Shown: in pieces, positions 16,393 to 25,446 of the stretch
Layout of the letters: each line of letters begins with the position of its first letter
Position numbering within the stretch: position 1 is the first letter of the stretch
Assembly: GCA_016712745.1 (NCBI GenBank)
Contig: JADJQN010000015.1
Location: 62,001-126,000 of the forward strand
Reading direction: 5' to 3'
Length of the DNA: 64,000 nt
DNA from: Sandaracinaceae bacterium
Lineage (GTDB): Bacteria; Myxococcota_A; Polyangia; Polyangiales; JADJQN01
Notes under the pieces: generated by a model
What the model saw: only the letters and a program-made list of their open reading frames with translations
Told to the model about the DNA's origin: nothing
Databases searched by the model: none
Made by a program: the position numbers and the translations under genes

Positions 16393-18558
16393 GTGATTTC
16401 GATACGTTGCCGCGCCGTAATATTGGCGCTCGCTGCGGGCGTTTTTCTAAACGGCTGCAAGCGCTTTCCGCTCTTCGCGAACGCGAACACCGACGCCGGT
16501 CGTGATGCAGCGTTGGGCCCCGCTCCCGATCCGCACGCGCGAGTGGACAGTCGCCCGCCCCCCATGGCTCGCCCGGTGGCTCTTTGGGAGCACGCGCATA
16601 GCGAGCGGCAGATCGACGCCGCGCTCGCCAGCACCGAGGGCTACATCATCCTCGACCTTGGGGAAGAATGGACGCCCTATCTCTTCTCCGAGCGCGGCAG
16701 CGAAGCGGAACCGATTCAGCCAAGCTCCTTTCGCGTGAACTACCTGGCGCTTGCGCGCGGTGAGTTTCCGAACAATCAGCATGGAGACCGCGCGCGCGAA
16801 GACGAGTATCTCGAGCTCTACGGCATTGCGCCCACGCTCAAGCTCTTGCGCACCCGCTTTCACGCGGTCAACGACAATGCCTGTGAGCATACCCTCGATC
16901 TTACGGCGCTTGCCGCGTTCAACGGTGCCGCCAACAATGGACAGAGCGATGCAGTGGCGCGTCGCGACGCGCAGCGATTCGATTTGCTGCAAGTGCAGGT
17001 GCGCCGCTTGCTCGCGCGCAATCACGCGGAAACTCTCGACACCCTGGATCGCACAACCTTGCGCGCGGAAGATCGCGACCTTCTCACTCAGTACGATCGG
17101 GTAGCGCCGCGCCAGCTCGCGATTCGCGCCGCGCAAACGCGTTTGGAGTGCGAAGGCTTTTTTCGCGGCGTAGGGCGCGTTTCGCGAGGGGCCATCGATT
17201 GGGCAAGCCATTTGGCGTTGGCGAAGTTCGAGAAGCGAAACCGTGTGTACGGATGGGGCGCGCTTAGTCGCGATACGCTCGAGGCGCTTCGCAAGACTCC
17301 GTTCGAGCTCGAGCGCGAAGCGGTGGTGCGTGTTCTGACCGAACGCGCCATGCAAGCGCTTGGCGTTCTTGAAGACGGCAGCATCACTCAGTTCCGCTAT
17401 CGAGGCCGCGACGGGGCGCAGCATCCGATTCGCAACATGGAAGCGGAAGTGCAAGCGGCGGTCGTCGAGGCGTTCGGCTTGGCGACGCCTGAATCGACGT
17501 TGGCGTTCCTCGATGGCTTGGGTGAGATGCCCAGCGACGCTCCGCGGTGGGTCGCCATTCACGGACCGGAGCTCCCCGAGTACTACGCCGGCGACATGGA
17601 TCTCACCGTCGAGATTGATCGCGGCGACGTCTGGTACGACTTTCCCTACGACGAGCAGGGAAACGAGCTTCCGCAATCCGTCGAGCGCCGCCCGCGCACG
17701 ACCATCTTCACGAGCTACATGGGCCAGCGTATTCCTCTTGCGCGTTTCGGCACCACCATCGGCGGTTGGCGCACGGAGTTCGTCGACGGCGTCGAATGGT
17801 GGAAGTACAAAGGCTCGCCGTTTGGCCCTGTGGTGTGGACTGAAATTGTGTCGGCACCTGTGTGGTTACCGCCCGAGACCACTCCGCCCAAGAGCTTGCT
17901 CAATCGTACGCCGAGGAGTCGCCGTCGCCAAAATCCCTTGCCCTACGAAGTGGACTATCACGAGACCGGTCCGAGTTACGCGTCGGCGTATGGTTTGGTC
18001 GCGGCCTACCATCACCCTTACGCGGAAACGGAAGGCGGCGACCTTCGCTTGATGGGCGATGAAGGCATTCGCTCGCACGGCTCGGTCGACTACATGAGCA
18101 TCATGCGTCGCCATTCGCATGGCTGCCATCGCTTGCACAATCACATCGCGGTGCGCTTGATGAGCTTTGTGCTCGCGCATCGTCCGCATCATCGCATTGG
18201 CCAGCAGCACATCAACTTTCAGCGCGACCTCGAATACCAAGAAGAGACCTATCACATGGAGATCCGCGAAGGCGGCTATGTGTTCAATCTCGACCGTCCG
18301 ATTCGCGTGGAAGTGCTCGAGGGGCGCGTTCGCGGCGAGCTACAGCGTCCCGTTGAGGTTCTGATCCCCAAGTTCAACCCCGACATGGGCGCGTACGTTC
18401 TGCCCGATGGAGGCGCAGTCGCGTTTCGTCACGGCAACCTCGTCGAAGTCCCGCTTCCCCCGCCACCCCTTCCCACCGACGGCGACGGCGGCGTGTTGCC
18501 ACCACCGTCATTGGATGCGAGCGTTCCACTCGTACAGCGATGGCAGCCAGTCTTCTAA
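16393..18558 (+). CDS. L,D-transpeptidase (YkuD) catalytic-domain lipoprotein
   Basis: The C-terminal third contains the YkuD signature HGSVDYMSIMRRHSHGCHRLHN; the Cys of SHGCHR (about residue 578 from this start) is the nucleophile that forms 3-3 cross-links in peptidoglycan or attaches proteins to it. At 721 residues it is much longer than usual; the preceding 500 residues are not recognised, apart from a repeated strand block around RTTIFTSYMGQRIPLARFGT. GTG at 16393 is preferred because it yields a compact lipoprotein signal (AVILALAAGVFLNGC) and follows an AAAGG site at good spacing; ATG 16330 would give a 27-residue n-region. A Pro-rich tail ends the protein. Expected location: periplasmic face of the envelope. 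Confidence 0.85.
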   Translation: MISIRCRAVILALAAGVFLNGCKRFPLFANANTDAGRDAALGPAPDPHARVDSRPPPMARPVALWEHAHSERQIDAALASTEGYIILDLGEEWTPYLFSERGSEAEPIQPSSFRVNYLALARGEFPNNQHGDRAREDEYLELYGIAPTLKLLRTRFHAVNDNACEHTLDLTALAAFNGAANNGQSDAVARRDAQRFDLLQVQVRRLLARNHAETLDTLDRTTLRAEDRDLLTQYDRVAPRQLAIRAAQTRLECEGFFRGVGRVSRGAIDWASHLALAKFEKRNRVYGWGALSRDTLEALRKTPFELEREAVVRVLTERAMQALGVLEDGSITQFRYRGRDGAQHPIRNMEAEVQAAVVEAFGLATPESTLAFLDGLGEMPSDAPRWVAIHGPELPEYYAGDMDLTVEIDRGDVWYDFPYDEQGNELPQSVERRPRTTIFTSYMGQRIPLARFGTTIGGWRTEFVDGVEWWKYKGSPFGPVVWTEIVSAPVWLPPETTPPKSLLNRTPRSRRRQNPLPYEVDYHETGPSYASAYGLVAAYHHPYAETEGGDLRLMGDEGIRSHGSVDYMSIMRRHSHGCHRLHNHIAVRLMSFVLAHRPHHRIGQQHINFQRDLEYQEETYHMEIREGGYVFNLDRPIRVEVLEGRVRGELQRPVEVLIPKFNPDMGAYVLPDGGAVAFRHGNLVEVPLPPPPLPTDGDGGVLPPPSLDASVPLVQRWQPVF

Positions 18559-18845
18559 AACCTGATCACGGCGCGCGCCTGCTCTTTGAGCGTTTGTCGG
18601 TTGACGATGCGCGCGTCACATATCGCGTGACGGTGGCACTCGCCGAGACATCACACGTGTGCGAGATAGCCATCGCACGTAGCGATGGCGCAATCTCCTT
18701 CGCCGAGTGGACGGCCGGGACGCCCGACGCGTGGTCAGTCGACTCAGCACGTGCCTTTTTGAAGACGATTTACGCCAGCCACAAAGACGCTGCGCCCGCC
18801 GACTGGCCGCGCAAACTCCGCCGCTGGCGCGCACCTCGGGACTAG
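18540..18845 (+). CDS. small protein of unknown function
   Basis: The ATG at 18540 lies 19 bases inside the end of the L,D-transpeptidase gene, suggesting coupled translation. The 101-residue product has no signal peptide or membrane helix. It looks like a compact alpha/beta domain (RVTYRVTVALAETSHVCEIAIA, then AWSVDSARAFLKTIY) with a basic Trp-rich end (WPRKLRRWRAPRD). Nothing in databases can be recalled with confidence. The codon use resembles neighbouring genes, and the overlap with a real gene end supports it being genuine. It is convergent with the MYXO-CTERM gene. Confidence 0.6.
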   Translation: MAASLLKPDHGARLLFERLSVDDARVTYRVTVALAETSHVCEIAIARSDGAISFAEWTAGTPDAWSVDSARAFLKTIYASHKDAAPADWPRKLRRWRAPRD

Positions 18846-18856
18846 CGTGGGCGGAG

Positions 18857-18883
18857 GGGTTAGCCGCCGAGACGCCAGTACGG
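18857..18883. repeat. partial copy of the CCGCC-GACGCCAG dispersed repeat
   Basis: The bases gttagccgccgagacgccag at 18859-18878 match the end of the elements at 25881, 30521 and 43049. Only the terminal block is kept; the inner part and the second arm are not seen. It sits between convergent genes, immediately next to the stop of the MYXO-CTERM gene. Confidence 0.6.
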
Positions 18884-19279
18884 TTAGTTCGTTCGGTGGC
18901 GCAGTGCGATTGCGGTGAGGCCTAGCGCAAGAAGCAGAGCGGTGAATCCGCCCGACGTCGGAGTCGTCGACGTCCCGCCAACGTAGCATCCGCCGGACAC
19001 GTCCGCCGGCGCGACTGCGATACCCGAATCGATGGCCGCTGCGCCGGAATCAATCGAGGACATGCCGGAGTCGAATACAATCGGCCCAGCGTCGTGTGCG
19101 ACTCCGAGATCATTCTCTACGCCAAGATCATCCGCTACCGCCAGGTCATTCACGCCGGCATCGCCTACCCCTGCTTCGTACTCGACGATTATTCCGCCGT
19201 CGAATCCGGACTCCGCAAGCGCCGAGCTCGATGCAGCGAGAACACATACGCACGCGAAGCAAAAAAATAAGTTGTTCAT
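18884..19279 (-). CDS. small secreted protein with MYXO-CTERM-like sorting tail
   Basis: A signal peptide (LFFCFACVCVLAASSSALA) is followed by about 70 residues rich in Asp, Gly and Val with repeated Asp-Leu-Gly/Asp-Ser-Gly units. The end is GGCYVGG, then a Thr/Ser/Pro spacer, a hydrophobic helix (FTALLLALGLTAIAL) and RHRTN. This Cys-helix-Arg tail is the MYXO-CTERM arrangement, processed in myxobacteria by a myxosortase and used for surface anchoring or release. The acidic repeats could bind calcium or serve as a spacer. The 131-residue protein has no other domain, so its function is unknown. It is unusual as the whole mature protein is low complexity. Confidence 0.8.
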   Translation of the reverse strand: MNNLFFCFACVCVLAASSSALAESGFDGGIIVEYEAGVGDAGVNDLAVADDLGVENDLGVAHDAGPIVFDSGMSSIDSGAAAIDSGIAVAPADVSGGCYVGGTSTTPTSGGFTALLLALGLTAIALRHRTN

Positions 19280-19728
19280 ACATTCAACCTAGCATGCGTA
19301 TGCGCAGCGTAAGTACGCGGCACGCGCGTTGCTTATCTTTTGAGTCGCCAGAACGCCGTGGCACAAATGGCTCAGCGCATCCGCCGAACGCTCACTCATC
19401 GCTCGCGCGCTTGTGTAGAGGTTCGCCCATTTACAGCGCGTCGCGGGAAAGTTTTTCTGTCGCGCGCAGAGTGTGCAGCGCGACGATGCGTCCCTGTGAA
19501 TCGACGTCGCACGTGATGCCCATGCGAGCTGCATGCCACGCCCGGTGTTCGAAGCGTACGGTCGAGTGCCTTACAGCGATAGAGTGCATGCAGTCCGAAG
19601 TTGAGGGTGTACCACCACGACCACTGAATCGGATTTGCTCATAAGCACTCCTTTCCGTGCTCACGCGCGGGCTCAGGAAAAGGCTAGATACCGACGCACA
19701 TTTTCGGATCGACCCGCGATAAGGCTCC
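19280..19728. other. 449-base gap without a convincing gene
   Basis: No intact gene is supported. On the minus strand, an ATG at 19642 has a perfect AAGGAG site five bases upstream but runs only 23 codons. A different minus frame ending at 19431 carries about 50 residues (ITCDVDSQGRIVALHTLRAT) with protein-like composition. This could be a small gene broken by a frameshift, or chance. The promoters of the divergent MYXO-CTERM gene and of dprA must also lie here. Confidence 0.4.
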
Positions 19729-20628
19729 ATGCCCAGACCTCCGCCGTGGGAATCGCGACCCATAGACGCCACCTCCGACGAGTATCCAGAAGCATTTCGC
19801 ACGCTCAAAGACCCGCCGCCCCGTCTATGGCTGGCCGGCGCGATGCCTGACCTCAGCCGCGCCATCGCGATCGTCGGTACTCGCCGAGCGGACGATGACG
19901 GGCTTCAGTTCGCACGCGAGTTGGCGCGTGACCTCGCGCAGCACTCTTGCGTGATTGTTTCAGGCGGCGCTGACGGCATCGATCGGGCAGCCCATGAAGG
20001 CGCGATGGAGGGTGGTGGGAAGACCGTCGCCGTGTTGGGCAGCGGTCTCTGGGACCCGTTTCCCAAATCGCATGTGCACCTTTTCGAACGCATCGCCGCG
20101 AACGGCGCCCTCATCAGTGAGCGCGACAACCTCGAAGCGCCCAAGGCCGGCTACTTCCTCGCCCGCAACCGCCTCATCGCCGCTGTCGGCATTCTGACAG
20201 TCGTCGTTCAGGCACCCGTCCGTTCTGGATCCTTGAACACGGCGAGCCACGCAAAAGCTCTATCAAAACCGGTATTTGCCGTCCCGTGGGGACCATACGA
20301 GGGGCGTGGCGAAGGGTGCGCTCTCCTTATTAAAGCCGGCGCCAAGATTTGCACTTCGCTCCGAGATGTCCTATCCGTTGCCCCCTTCGGAGCTGGACGC
20401 CCTCGGGCCAAAGCTCTTCATGACAATCAAAAACCAAGTGATTTCCTAGATCTAGACGGTGATGAGCAGCTGGTTTGGTCAACTTTGGGCCGAAAAGCGA
20501 TTCATCTCGACGACATCTCCCGCAAAGCCGAGTTACCGGTCGCGCGGGTCCAAAAATCGATTCTGATGCTTCTGCTCAAGAGGCTTTTGGTCGATCGAGG
20601 GGGTGGGCGGTATAGCCGCGCGTCTTGA
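19729..20628 (+). CDS. dprA: DNA-processing protein DprA (Smf)
   Basis: DprA binds single-stranded DNA entering during natural transformation and loads RecA. The Rossmann-like core is complete: AIVGTRRADDDGLQFARELA, VIVSGGADGIDRAAHEGAM, TVAVLGSGLWDPFPKSH, FLARNRLIAAVGILTVVVQA and a final GSLNTASHAKALSKPVFAVPW. A C-terminal winged-helix domain (about residues 240-295) follows, and there is no N-terminal SAM domain. It is 299 residues, a compact form. It is followed 34 bases later by topA, as in Bacillus smf-topA. No competence genes are visible in the window. Confidence 0.95.
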   Translation: MPRPPPWESRPIDATSDEYPEAFRTLKDPPPRLWLAGAMPDLSRAIAIVGTRRADDDGLQFARELARDLAQHSCVIVSGGADGIDRAAHEGAMEGGGKTVAVLGSGLWDPFPKSHVHLFERIAANGALISERDNLEAPKAGYFLARNRLIAAVGILTVVVQAPVRSGSLNTASHAKALSKPVFAVPWGPYEGRGEGCALLIKAGAKICTSLRDVLSVAPFGAGRPRAKALHDNQKPSDFLDLDGDEQLVWSTLGRKAIHLDDISRKAELPVARVQKSILMLLLKRLLVDRGGGRYSRAS

Positions 20629-20662
20629 CGGTCGCTTGGAACGAAACGAAAGAAGTGTCCTC

Positions 20663-23068
20663 ATGGGTAAGTCCCTCGTCATCGTTGAGTCGCCTGCCAA
20701 GGCCAAGACCATCCAGAAGTATCTCGGCAAAGACTTCGACGTCATTGCGAGCAAGGGCCACATCAAGGACCTGCCCAAGAAGGGCGGCGTCGATTTCGAG
20801 AATGGCTTTCAGGAGAGCTACGAGCTCATCCCCGACAAGGGCAAAGCCGAAGTCGTCAAAGTTATCCGCGACAAAGCCAAGAAGGCCGACCGCGTCCTGC
20901 TCGCAACCGATCCGGATCGCGAAGGGGAAGCGATTGCCTATCATTTGATGGAAGAAGTGCAGCGCGCTCAAGAAGGCGTTCCGACCTCGCGCGTCCTCTT
21001 CAACGAAATCACCAAGAAGGGCGTCACTGAAGGCGTCGCCAATCCCCGTGAGCTCGATTTCAATCTTTACGAGGCGCAGCGGACGCGTCGCGTTTTGGAC
21101 CGCATCGGGGGATACCCGCTTTCGAGCTTGTTGTGGAAGAAGCTCGCCTTTGGTTTGTCGGCAGGCCGCGTGCAGACGCCGGCGTTGCGCATCATTGTGG
21201 ATCGTCAACGCGAGATCGACGCGTTCGTTCCGGTCGACTATTGGTTGGTCGATGTGCAGTTGCTTGGCGCTAAGCGTCCTTCGTTTCAGGCACATCTCGA
21301 CAGTGTGAACGGCACCAAGCTCGAGAAGGTCGCGTCGCGTCCCTGCGCAACGACCGAGCACGATTCAACGCGCTACGTCGATGATCTCAAGAAAGCGAAG
21401 TATCGCATCTCGAAGATCGCCAAGCGCGAGCAGAAGCGCCAAGCACCAGCGCCCTACACGACCAGCAAGCTTCAGCAGGATGCATCCACACGCCTGCACA
21501 TGGCGCCCAAGCGCACGATGCGTATTGCGCAGACTTTGTACGAAGGTGTCGAGCTCGGTAAGGGCGGCGAGACGGTTGGTTTGATCACGTACATGCGTAC
21601 TGACAGCGTCCGTCTCTCGGACGATGCGGTGCTCGAAGCACGCGAGTACATCGCGAAGACCTACGGCAAGAAGTCCCTTCCCGATGCGCCGATTGTCTAC
21701 AAGAGCAAGAAGGCCAACGTTCAGGACGCCCATGAAGCGGTGCGCCCGACCAGCCTCGCTTACCCGCCCGAGAAGGTTGCGAAGTACCTCAAGGAAGAGC
21801 AGCAGAAGCTCTACAAGTTGATCTGGGATCGCTTCGTGGCCTGTCAGATGGTGCCGGCGGTTTACGATCAGACCAGCGTTGAGATTGAAGCGACTGCGAC
21901 CGCAACCAAGTACGGCTTGCGGGCGAGCGGTAGCACGTTGAAGGTGCCCGGCTGGAAGGCCGTGTACGGAGCGACGGTTGAAGTCCAAGCCGGTGAAGAA
22001 GAAGTAAACGAAGGTGAAGTCGAAGAAGGAACACTGCCTGATCTTCAGGACGGCGAAGCTCTTGCGATTTTCGAGCCGCCCGGTGTCGTCGGCACGCACA
22101 AGCAGACCGAGCCGCCTCCCTACTTCAATGAAGCGAGCCTCGTGAAGAAGCTCGAAGAAGAAGGCATCGGTCGTCCGAGCACCTACGCAGAAATCATCAG
22201 CAAGGTTTTGGCACGCGACTACGTGCACAAGGTCGGCAACAAGCTCGTGCCAAGTCAGCTCGGACGTCTCGTCATCGAGAAGCTCGTCGAAGATCACTTC
22301 GACCTGGCGGACTTGAGCTTCACGCGAAAGCTTGAAGAAGACCTCGACGCGGTCGCTGAAGCCCGCGCCAAGCGTCTCGACGTTCTTGCGCCTTTCCACA
22401 AGCGCTTGCAGGAACAAATTGCGCACGCCGAAACGAAGAAGGGCAAGTGGTGGCCCGAACCGGTGATTCTCGAGGAGCTCTGTCCGGAAACGCAGCACCC
22501 GCTTGTAAAGCGTTGGGGCCGCAACGGCGAGTTTATCGGATGCACTGCGTATCCAGAGTGCAAGTACACGCGCAACATTCCGCAGCCGGGTCAGGAAGCG
22601 GAAGAAGCGTCGCGTCAGCCGGAGCTCACGGACTGGGATTGCGATTTGTGCGGCGCCAAGATGTTGAAGCGCTGGGGCCGCAACGGCTTCTTCCTCGGAT
22701 GCAGCACCTATCCCAAGTGCAAAGGCACGCGCAACGTTCCGCTTGGAGTGAATTGCCCCAAGTGCGAGTCCATCCAGAAGGTCGGCGAGATTGTGGAAAT
22801 CCGCGCGAAGGGTCGCGGGCGTCCGTTCTACGGCTGCTCGAACTACGCCAAGGAAGAAATCAAATGCGACTTCAAGCTTTGGCAGAAGCCGCTTCCGCTT
22901 GATTGTCCGGAGTGCAAGGCAAAGTTCCTGGTGAAGGCGGGCGGCAAGAAGAACCCGCTGCTGAAGTGCGTGACCGAAGGATGCGGATACGAACGCATCG
23001 ACGAGACCGCACAAGACGCACTCGACGAAGAAGATTCGCAGCCGCGCGTCGCTGCTGCCGCAAGCTGA
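20663..23068 (+). CDS. topA: DNA topoisomerase I (type IA)
   Basis: TopA relaxes negative supercoils by transient single-strand cleavage. The 801-residue protein starts MGKSLVIVESPAKAKTIQKY with the Toprim Glu, has the acidic triad in TDPDREGEAIAYH, and the active-site Tyr lies in LITYMRTDSVRLS. The C-terminus has zinc-ribbon modules: the second (CDLCGAKMLKRWGRNGFFLG) keeps four Cys, the first (LCPETQHPLVKRWGRNG) has lost its second Cys, and a larger third reaches the end. The ATG at 20663 matches the family start; an open frame runs further upstream but is not family-like. It is followed by trmFO after 14 bases, so they share a transcript. Confidence 0.98.
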   Translation: MGKSLVIVESPAKAKTIQKYLGKDFDVIASKGHIKDLPKKGGVDFENGFQESYELIPDKGKAEVVKVIRDKAKKADRVLLATDPDREGEAIAYHLMEEVQRAQEGVPTSRVLFNEITKKGVTEGVANPRELDFNLYEAQRTRRVLDRIGGYPLSSLLWKKLAFGLSAGRVQTPALRIIVDRQREIDAFVPVDYWLVDVQLLGAKRPSFQAHLDSVNGTKLEKVASRPCATTEHDSTRYVDDLKKAKYRISKIAKREQKRQAPAPYTTSKLQQDASTRLHMAPKRTMRIAQTLYEGVELGKGGETVGLITYMRTDSVRLSDDAVLEAREYIAKTYGKKSLPDAPIVYKSKKANVQDAHEAVRPTSLAYPPEKVAKYLKEEQQKLYKLIWDRFVACQMVPAVYDQTSVEIEATATATKYGLRASGSTLKVPGWKAVYGATVEVQAGEEEVNEGEVEEGTLPDLQDGEALAIFEPPGVVGTHKQTEPPPYFNEASLVKKLEEEGIGRPSTYAEIISKVLARDYVHKVGNKLVPSQLGRLVIEKLVEDHFDLADLSFTRKLEEDLDAVAEARAKRLDVLAPFHKRLQEQIAHAETKKGKWWPEPVILEELCPETQHPLVKRWGRNGEFIGCTAYPECKYTRNIPQPGQEAEEASRQPELTDWDCDLCGAKMLKRWGRNGFFLGCSTYPKCKGTRNVPLGVNCPKCESIQKVGEIVEIRAKGRGRPFYGCSNYAKEEIKCDFKLWQKPLPLDCPECKAKFLVKAGGKKNPLLKCVTEGCGYERIDETAQDALDEEDSQPRVAAAAS

Positions 23069-23082
23069 AGCCGGCTCGCGCT

Positions 23083-24414
23083 ATGGATGAAGTAACCGTC
23101 ATTGGAGCAGGGCTCGCGGGCACCGAATGCGCTTGGCAACTCGCCGAGCGCGGTGTGCCCGTGCGTCTCATCGAGCAGAAGCCATTAAAGCGCACGCCTG
23201 CGCAGAACACCGATTTCCTCGCGGAGCTTGTGTGTTCGAACAGCATGCGCGGCGCTTCTCTGGGCAACGCGGTTGGGCTCATCAAAGAAGAGATGCGTCG
23301 CGCAGGCTCACTGGTCATGGAGTGCGCCGAAGTTGCGAAGGTGCCGGCGGGCGGCGCATTGGCGGTGGATCGCGATGTGTTTTCGGCGGAAGTGACTAAG
23401 CGCATTCAGGCGCACGCGCGCATTCGCCTCGAAGCATCTGAAGTGCAAAGCGTTCCGACGAGCGGCAATGTCGTGATTGCGACGGGGCCGCTCACGGGCG
23501 ACGCGCTTGCGACAGACCTCGCGCGCATCGTCGGTGGAGATCATCTTGCCTATTACGATGCGATTGCGCCGATTGTCGTCGCCGAGTCGATCGACTGGAG
23601 CAAAGTCTTCAAGGCTTCGCGCTACGACAAGGGGGGCGACGACGCGTACGTGAACTGCCCATTCACAAAAGAAGAATACGAAGCGTTCGTTGCGGCGATA
23701 GTTGCAGCGGAAAAAGTGAAGCCGCGCGAATTCGAAGAGGTGAAGTACTTCGAAGGATGCTTGCCCATTGAAGTGATGGCGGAGCGCGGGCCTCGCACGC
23801 TTTCATTTGGCCCGATGAAGCCTGTCGGGCTCACCGATCCAAAGACAGGACGTTGGCCAAAAGCTGTTGTTCAGTTGCGCCAGGAAGATCAGGCGGCGAC
23901 CGCGTACAACATGGTCGGCTTTCAGACGCGTATGACGTGGGCTGAACAGAAGCGCGTGTTCGCGATGATTCCGGGCCTCGAGAATGCCGAGTACCAACGT
24001 TTTGGAACCGTGCATCGCAATACCTTTTTGAACTCGCCGGTGGTGCTCGACGATAACTTCGCGCTCAAGGCGATGCCGAGTGTCTATTTGGCGGGGCAGG
24101 TGAGTGGCGTTGAAGGTTACGTCGAGAGCGCGGCGTGTGGCCTTGCGATTGGCGTGATGCTCGCGCAACGCGTTCGCGGCGAAACGGTGCACATGCCTCC
24201 CGTGACGACGGCGCTTGGCTCACTGCTCGGTCATCTGCGTCGTCCCAATGCGCGTTTTCAACCATCGAACGTCGTGTGGAGCATGTTCCCGCCCCTCGAT
24301 GATTCGAAACTGCGTAAGCGCGCGCGCTACGAAGTCATGGCCGAACGCGCTCTCAATGACATCAATCCATGGCTCACGTTGATCGGCCGCGAGGCGCAGC
24401 AGGCTGTTGCGTGA
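23083..24414 (+). CDS. trmFO: FADH2-dependent tRNA (uracil-5-)-methyltransferase TrmFO
   Basis: TrmFO uses methylenetetrahydrofolate and FADH2 to make 5-methyluridine at position 54 of tRNA. The 443-residue protein begins MDEVTVIGAGLAGTECAWQL, the FAD-binding Rossmann motif. It has the cysteine blocks ELVCSNSMRG and YFEGCLPIEVMAERG, which in characterised TrmFO contain the two functional cysteines, and the long conserved end QVSGVEGYVESAACGLAIG. topA lies 14 bases upstream. Its TGA overlaps the GTG start of the next small gene. TrmFO replaces the SAM-dependent TrmA in many Firmicutes and deltaproteobacteria. Confidence 0.97.
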   Translation: MDEVTVIGAGLAGTECAWQLAERGVPVRLIEQKPLKRTPAQNTDFLAELVCSNSMRGASLGNAVGLIKEEMRRAGSLVMECAEVAKVPAGGALAVDRDVFSAEVTKRIQAHARIRLEASEVQSVPTSGNVVIATGPLTGDALATDLARIVGGDHLAYYDAIAPIVVAESIDWSKVFKASRYDKGGDDAYVNCPFTKEEYEAFVAAIVAAEKVKPREFEEVKYFEGCLPIEVMAERGPRTLSFGPMKPVGLTDPKTGRWPKAVVQLRQEDQAATAYNMVGFQTRMTWAEQKRVFAMIPGLENAEYQRFGTVHRNTFLNSPVVLDDNFALKAMPSVYLAGQVSGVEGYVESAACGLAIGVMLAQRVRGETVHMPPVTTALGSLLGHLRRPNARFQPSNVVWSMFPPLDDSKLRKRARYEVMAERALNDINPWLTLIGREAQQAVA

Positions 24415-24872
24415 TCGACGACCCGAACGAGCCTGAGGTCCTGCGCATTCCTCCTTTTTTGGCGAAGCGCAAGAAACTCATTCGCGGCATCGGCATTTTC
24501 ATTTCTGTGACATCGGTCGGTATGGTCTTGTTCGCGCTCTTCATGATCCTTCGTAATGAACGCGCACACGATGAGACCCGCTGCCCGTATCGCTTCGTCG
24601 AAACGCGCACCTTGGCCGACGGCGTGAGCGTGAGCGATGAAGCGCGCAGCTGCGTCGATGGTCTTTCCGAACACCGCTGGATGATCCAGCGCGTAGGCTC
24701 GGCGCCTCTCGAGATTGGGCGTCGCCGTCTATCCACCGACGCATACACCGCACCGCGCTACACCTGGACGCCAACACTCGAAGGCACGCACGTACGCGTG
24801 CACGTCGAGAACCGAGGCATGCGCCCGATTACCTACCGTGAGGAAGTCGCGCTTCAGGGCCGCGGTCGCTGA
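24411..24872 (+). CDS. single-pass membrane protein of unknown function
   Basis: The GTG at 24411 overlaps the trmFO stop (GTGA), giving a 153-residue product. It starts with about 25 polar residues (VIDDPNEPEVLRIPPFLAKR), then a membrane helix (GIGIFISVTSVGMVLFALFMIL), then an outer domain with a CPYRFVETRT block and a second Cys (SCVDGLSEHRW) plus two strands at the end (HVRVHVENRGMRPITYREEV). The two outer cysteines could form a disulfide. No family recognised. It is the last gene of the dprA-topA-trmFO unit. Confidence 0.75.
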   Translation: MIDDPNEPEVLRIPPFLAKRKKLIRGIGIFISVTSVGMVLFALFMILRNERAHDETRCPYRFVETRTLADGVSVSDEARSCVDGLSEHRWMIQRVGSAPLEIGRRRLSTDAYTAPRYTWTPTLEGTHVRVHVENRGMRPITYREEVALQGRGR

Positions 24873-24935
24873 AGTTTCTGACAGTAGCGGATTTACCGGG
24901 GGATCGTGGGGCTCAGCCCTCAAGGATAGTTGCTG

Positions 24936-25340
24936 CTACGAGCGCGGAGGACCGAGCGATCGAAGATCATCGGTTGCGTCGTTCGTTGGACGGCTCCTGC
25001 TGCAGGGCAAAACGCGCAACTCGTTGTGAACGTTCGTTGCGTAGATGATGTACGAGGCGCCTGGGGCGAACGTGATTCCGCAGAAGACCGCGGCACCGTC
25101 TCGACGAATCGTAGCGCGCACCCGACGCATACCCTTCCATCGGCGCAGGACTTCGAACTCGGTGATGTACTCGCCTCCGTTCTGTCGCAGGGAGATGACT
25201 CGGCCTTCGAAGACATCGGTCGCTTCGGCAAAGCTCTCAGCTGGATTTCGTTGGCGGCAGCTGCACGCGCTCGCGGGCTGGGGTGAGACGGTCAAGAGCG
25301 CCGCAAAGACGGTCATTGCGGACATCAAGCGTTGAAGCAT
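24936..25340 (-). CDS. secreted TIMP/netrin (NTR)-like domain protein
   Basis: The ATG at 25340 opens a signal peptide (MLQRLMSAMTVFAALLTVSP) with an Ala-Ser-Ala cleavage site; the mature protein would begin CSCRQRNPAESFAEATDVFE. That N-terminus, Cys-x-Cys followed by a Phe-x-x-Ala and an Asp-Val-Val-like strand, is the pattern of TIMP-type inhibitors, in which Cys1 chelates the protease zinc. Two more Cys (AVFCGI, RVLPCSR) fit a disulfide pair. The domain is about 109 residues, similar to N-terminal NTR domains. A lipoprotein Cys is a less likely alternative. It points away from the metalloprotease gene beginning about 0.9 kb downstream on the other strand. Inhibition of that protease is my inference. 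Confidence 0.82.
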   Translation of the reverse strand: MLQRLMSAMTVFAALLTVSPQPASACSCRQRNPAESFAEATDVFEGRVISLRQNGGEYITEFEVLRRWKGMRRVRATIRRDGAAVFCGITFAPGASYIIYATNVHNELRVLPCSRSRPTNDATDDLRSLGPPRS

Positions 25341-25446
25341 GCGGGCGTGACTCCGTTTCCATGGAAATCCTTGGGTCAGTTTTGCGAAACGCGCATTGTA
25401 CTCGAACGTTGTTCTCGGCAAGCGGTGTCCGCGGTAAACTGCGCCC

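Noticed and set aside
16447..17676. Minus-strand open frame of 409 codons opposite the L,D-transpeptidase gene
   Set aside because: Antisense to a well-supported gene and without recognisable motifs or ribosome site.
21365..23014. Long minus-strand open frame of 549 codons opposite topA
   Set aside because: Lies entirely antisense to the conserved topA gene; no family motifs. GC-rich coding creates such shadows.
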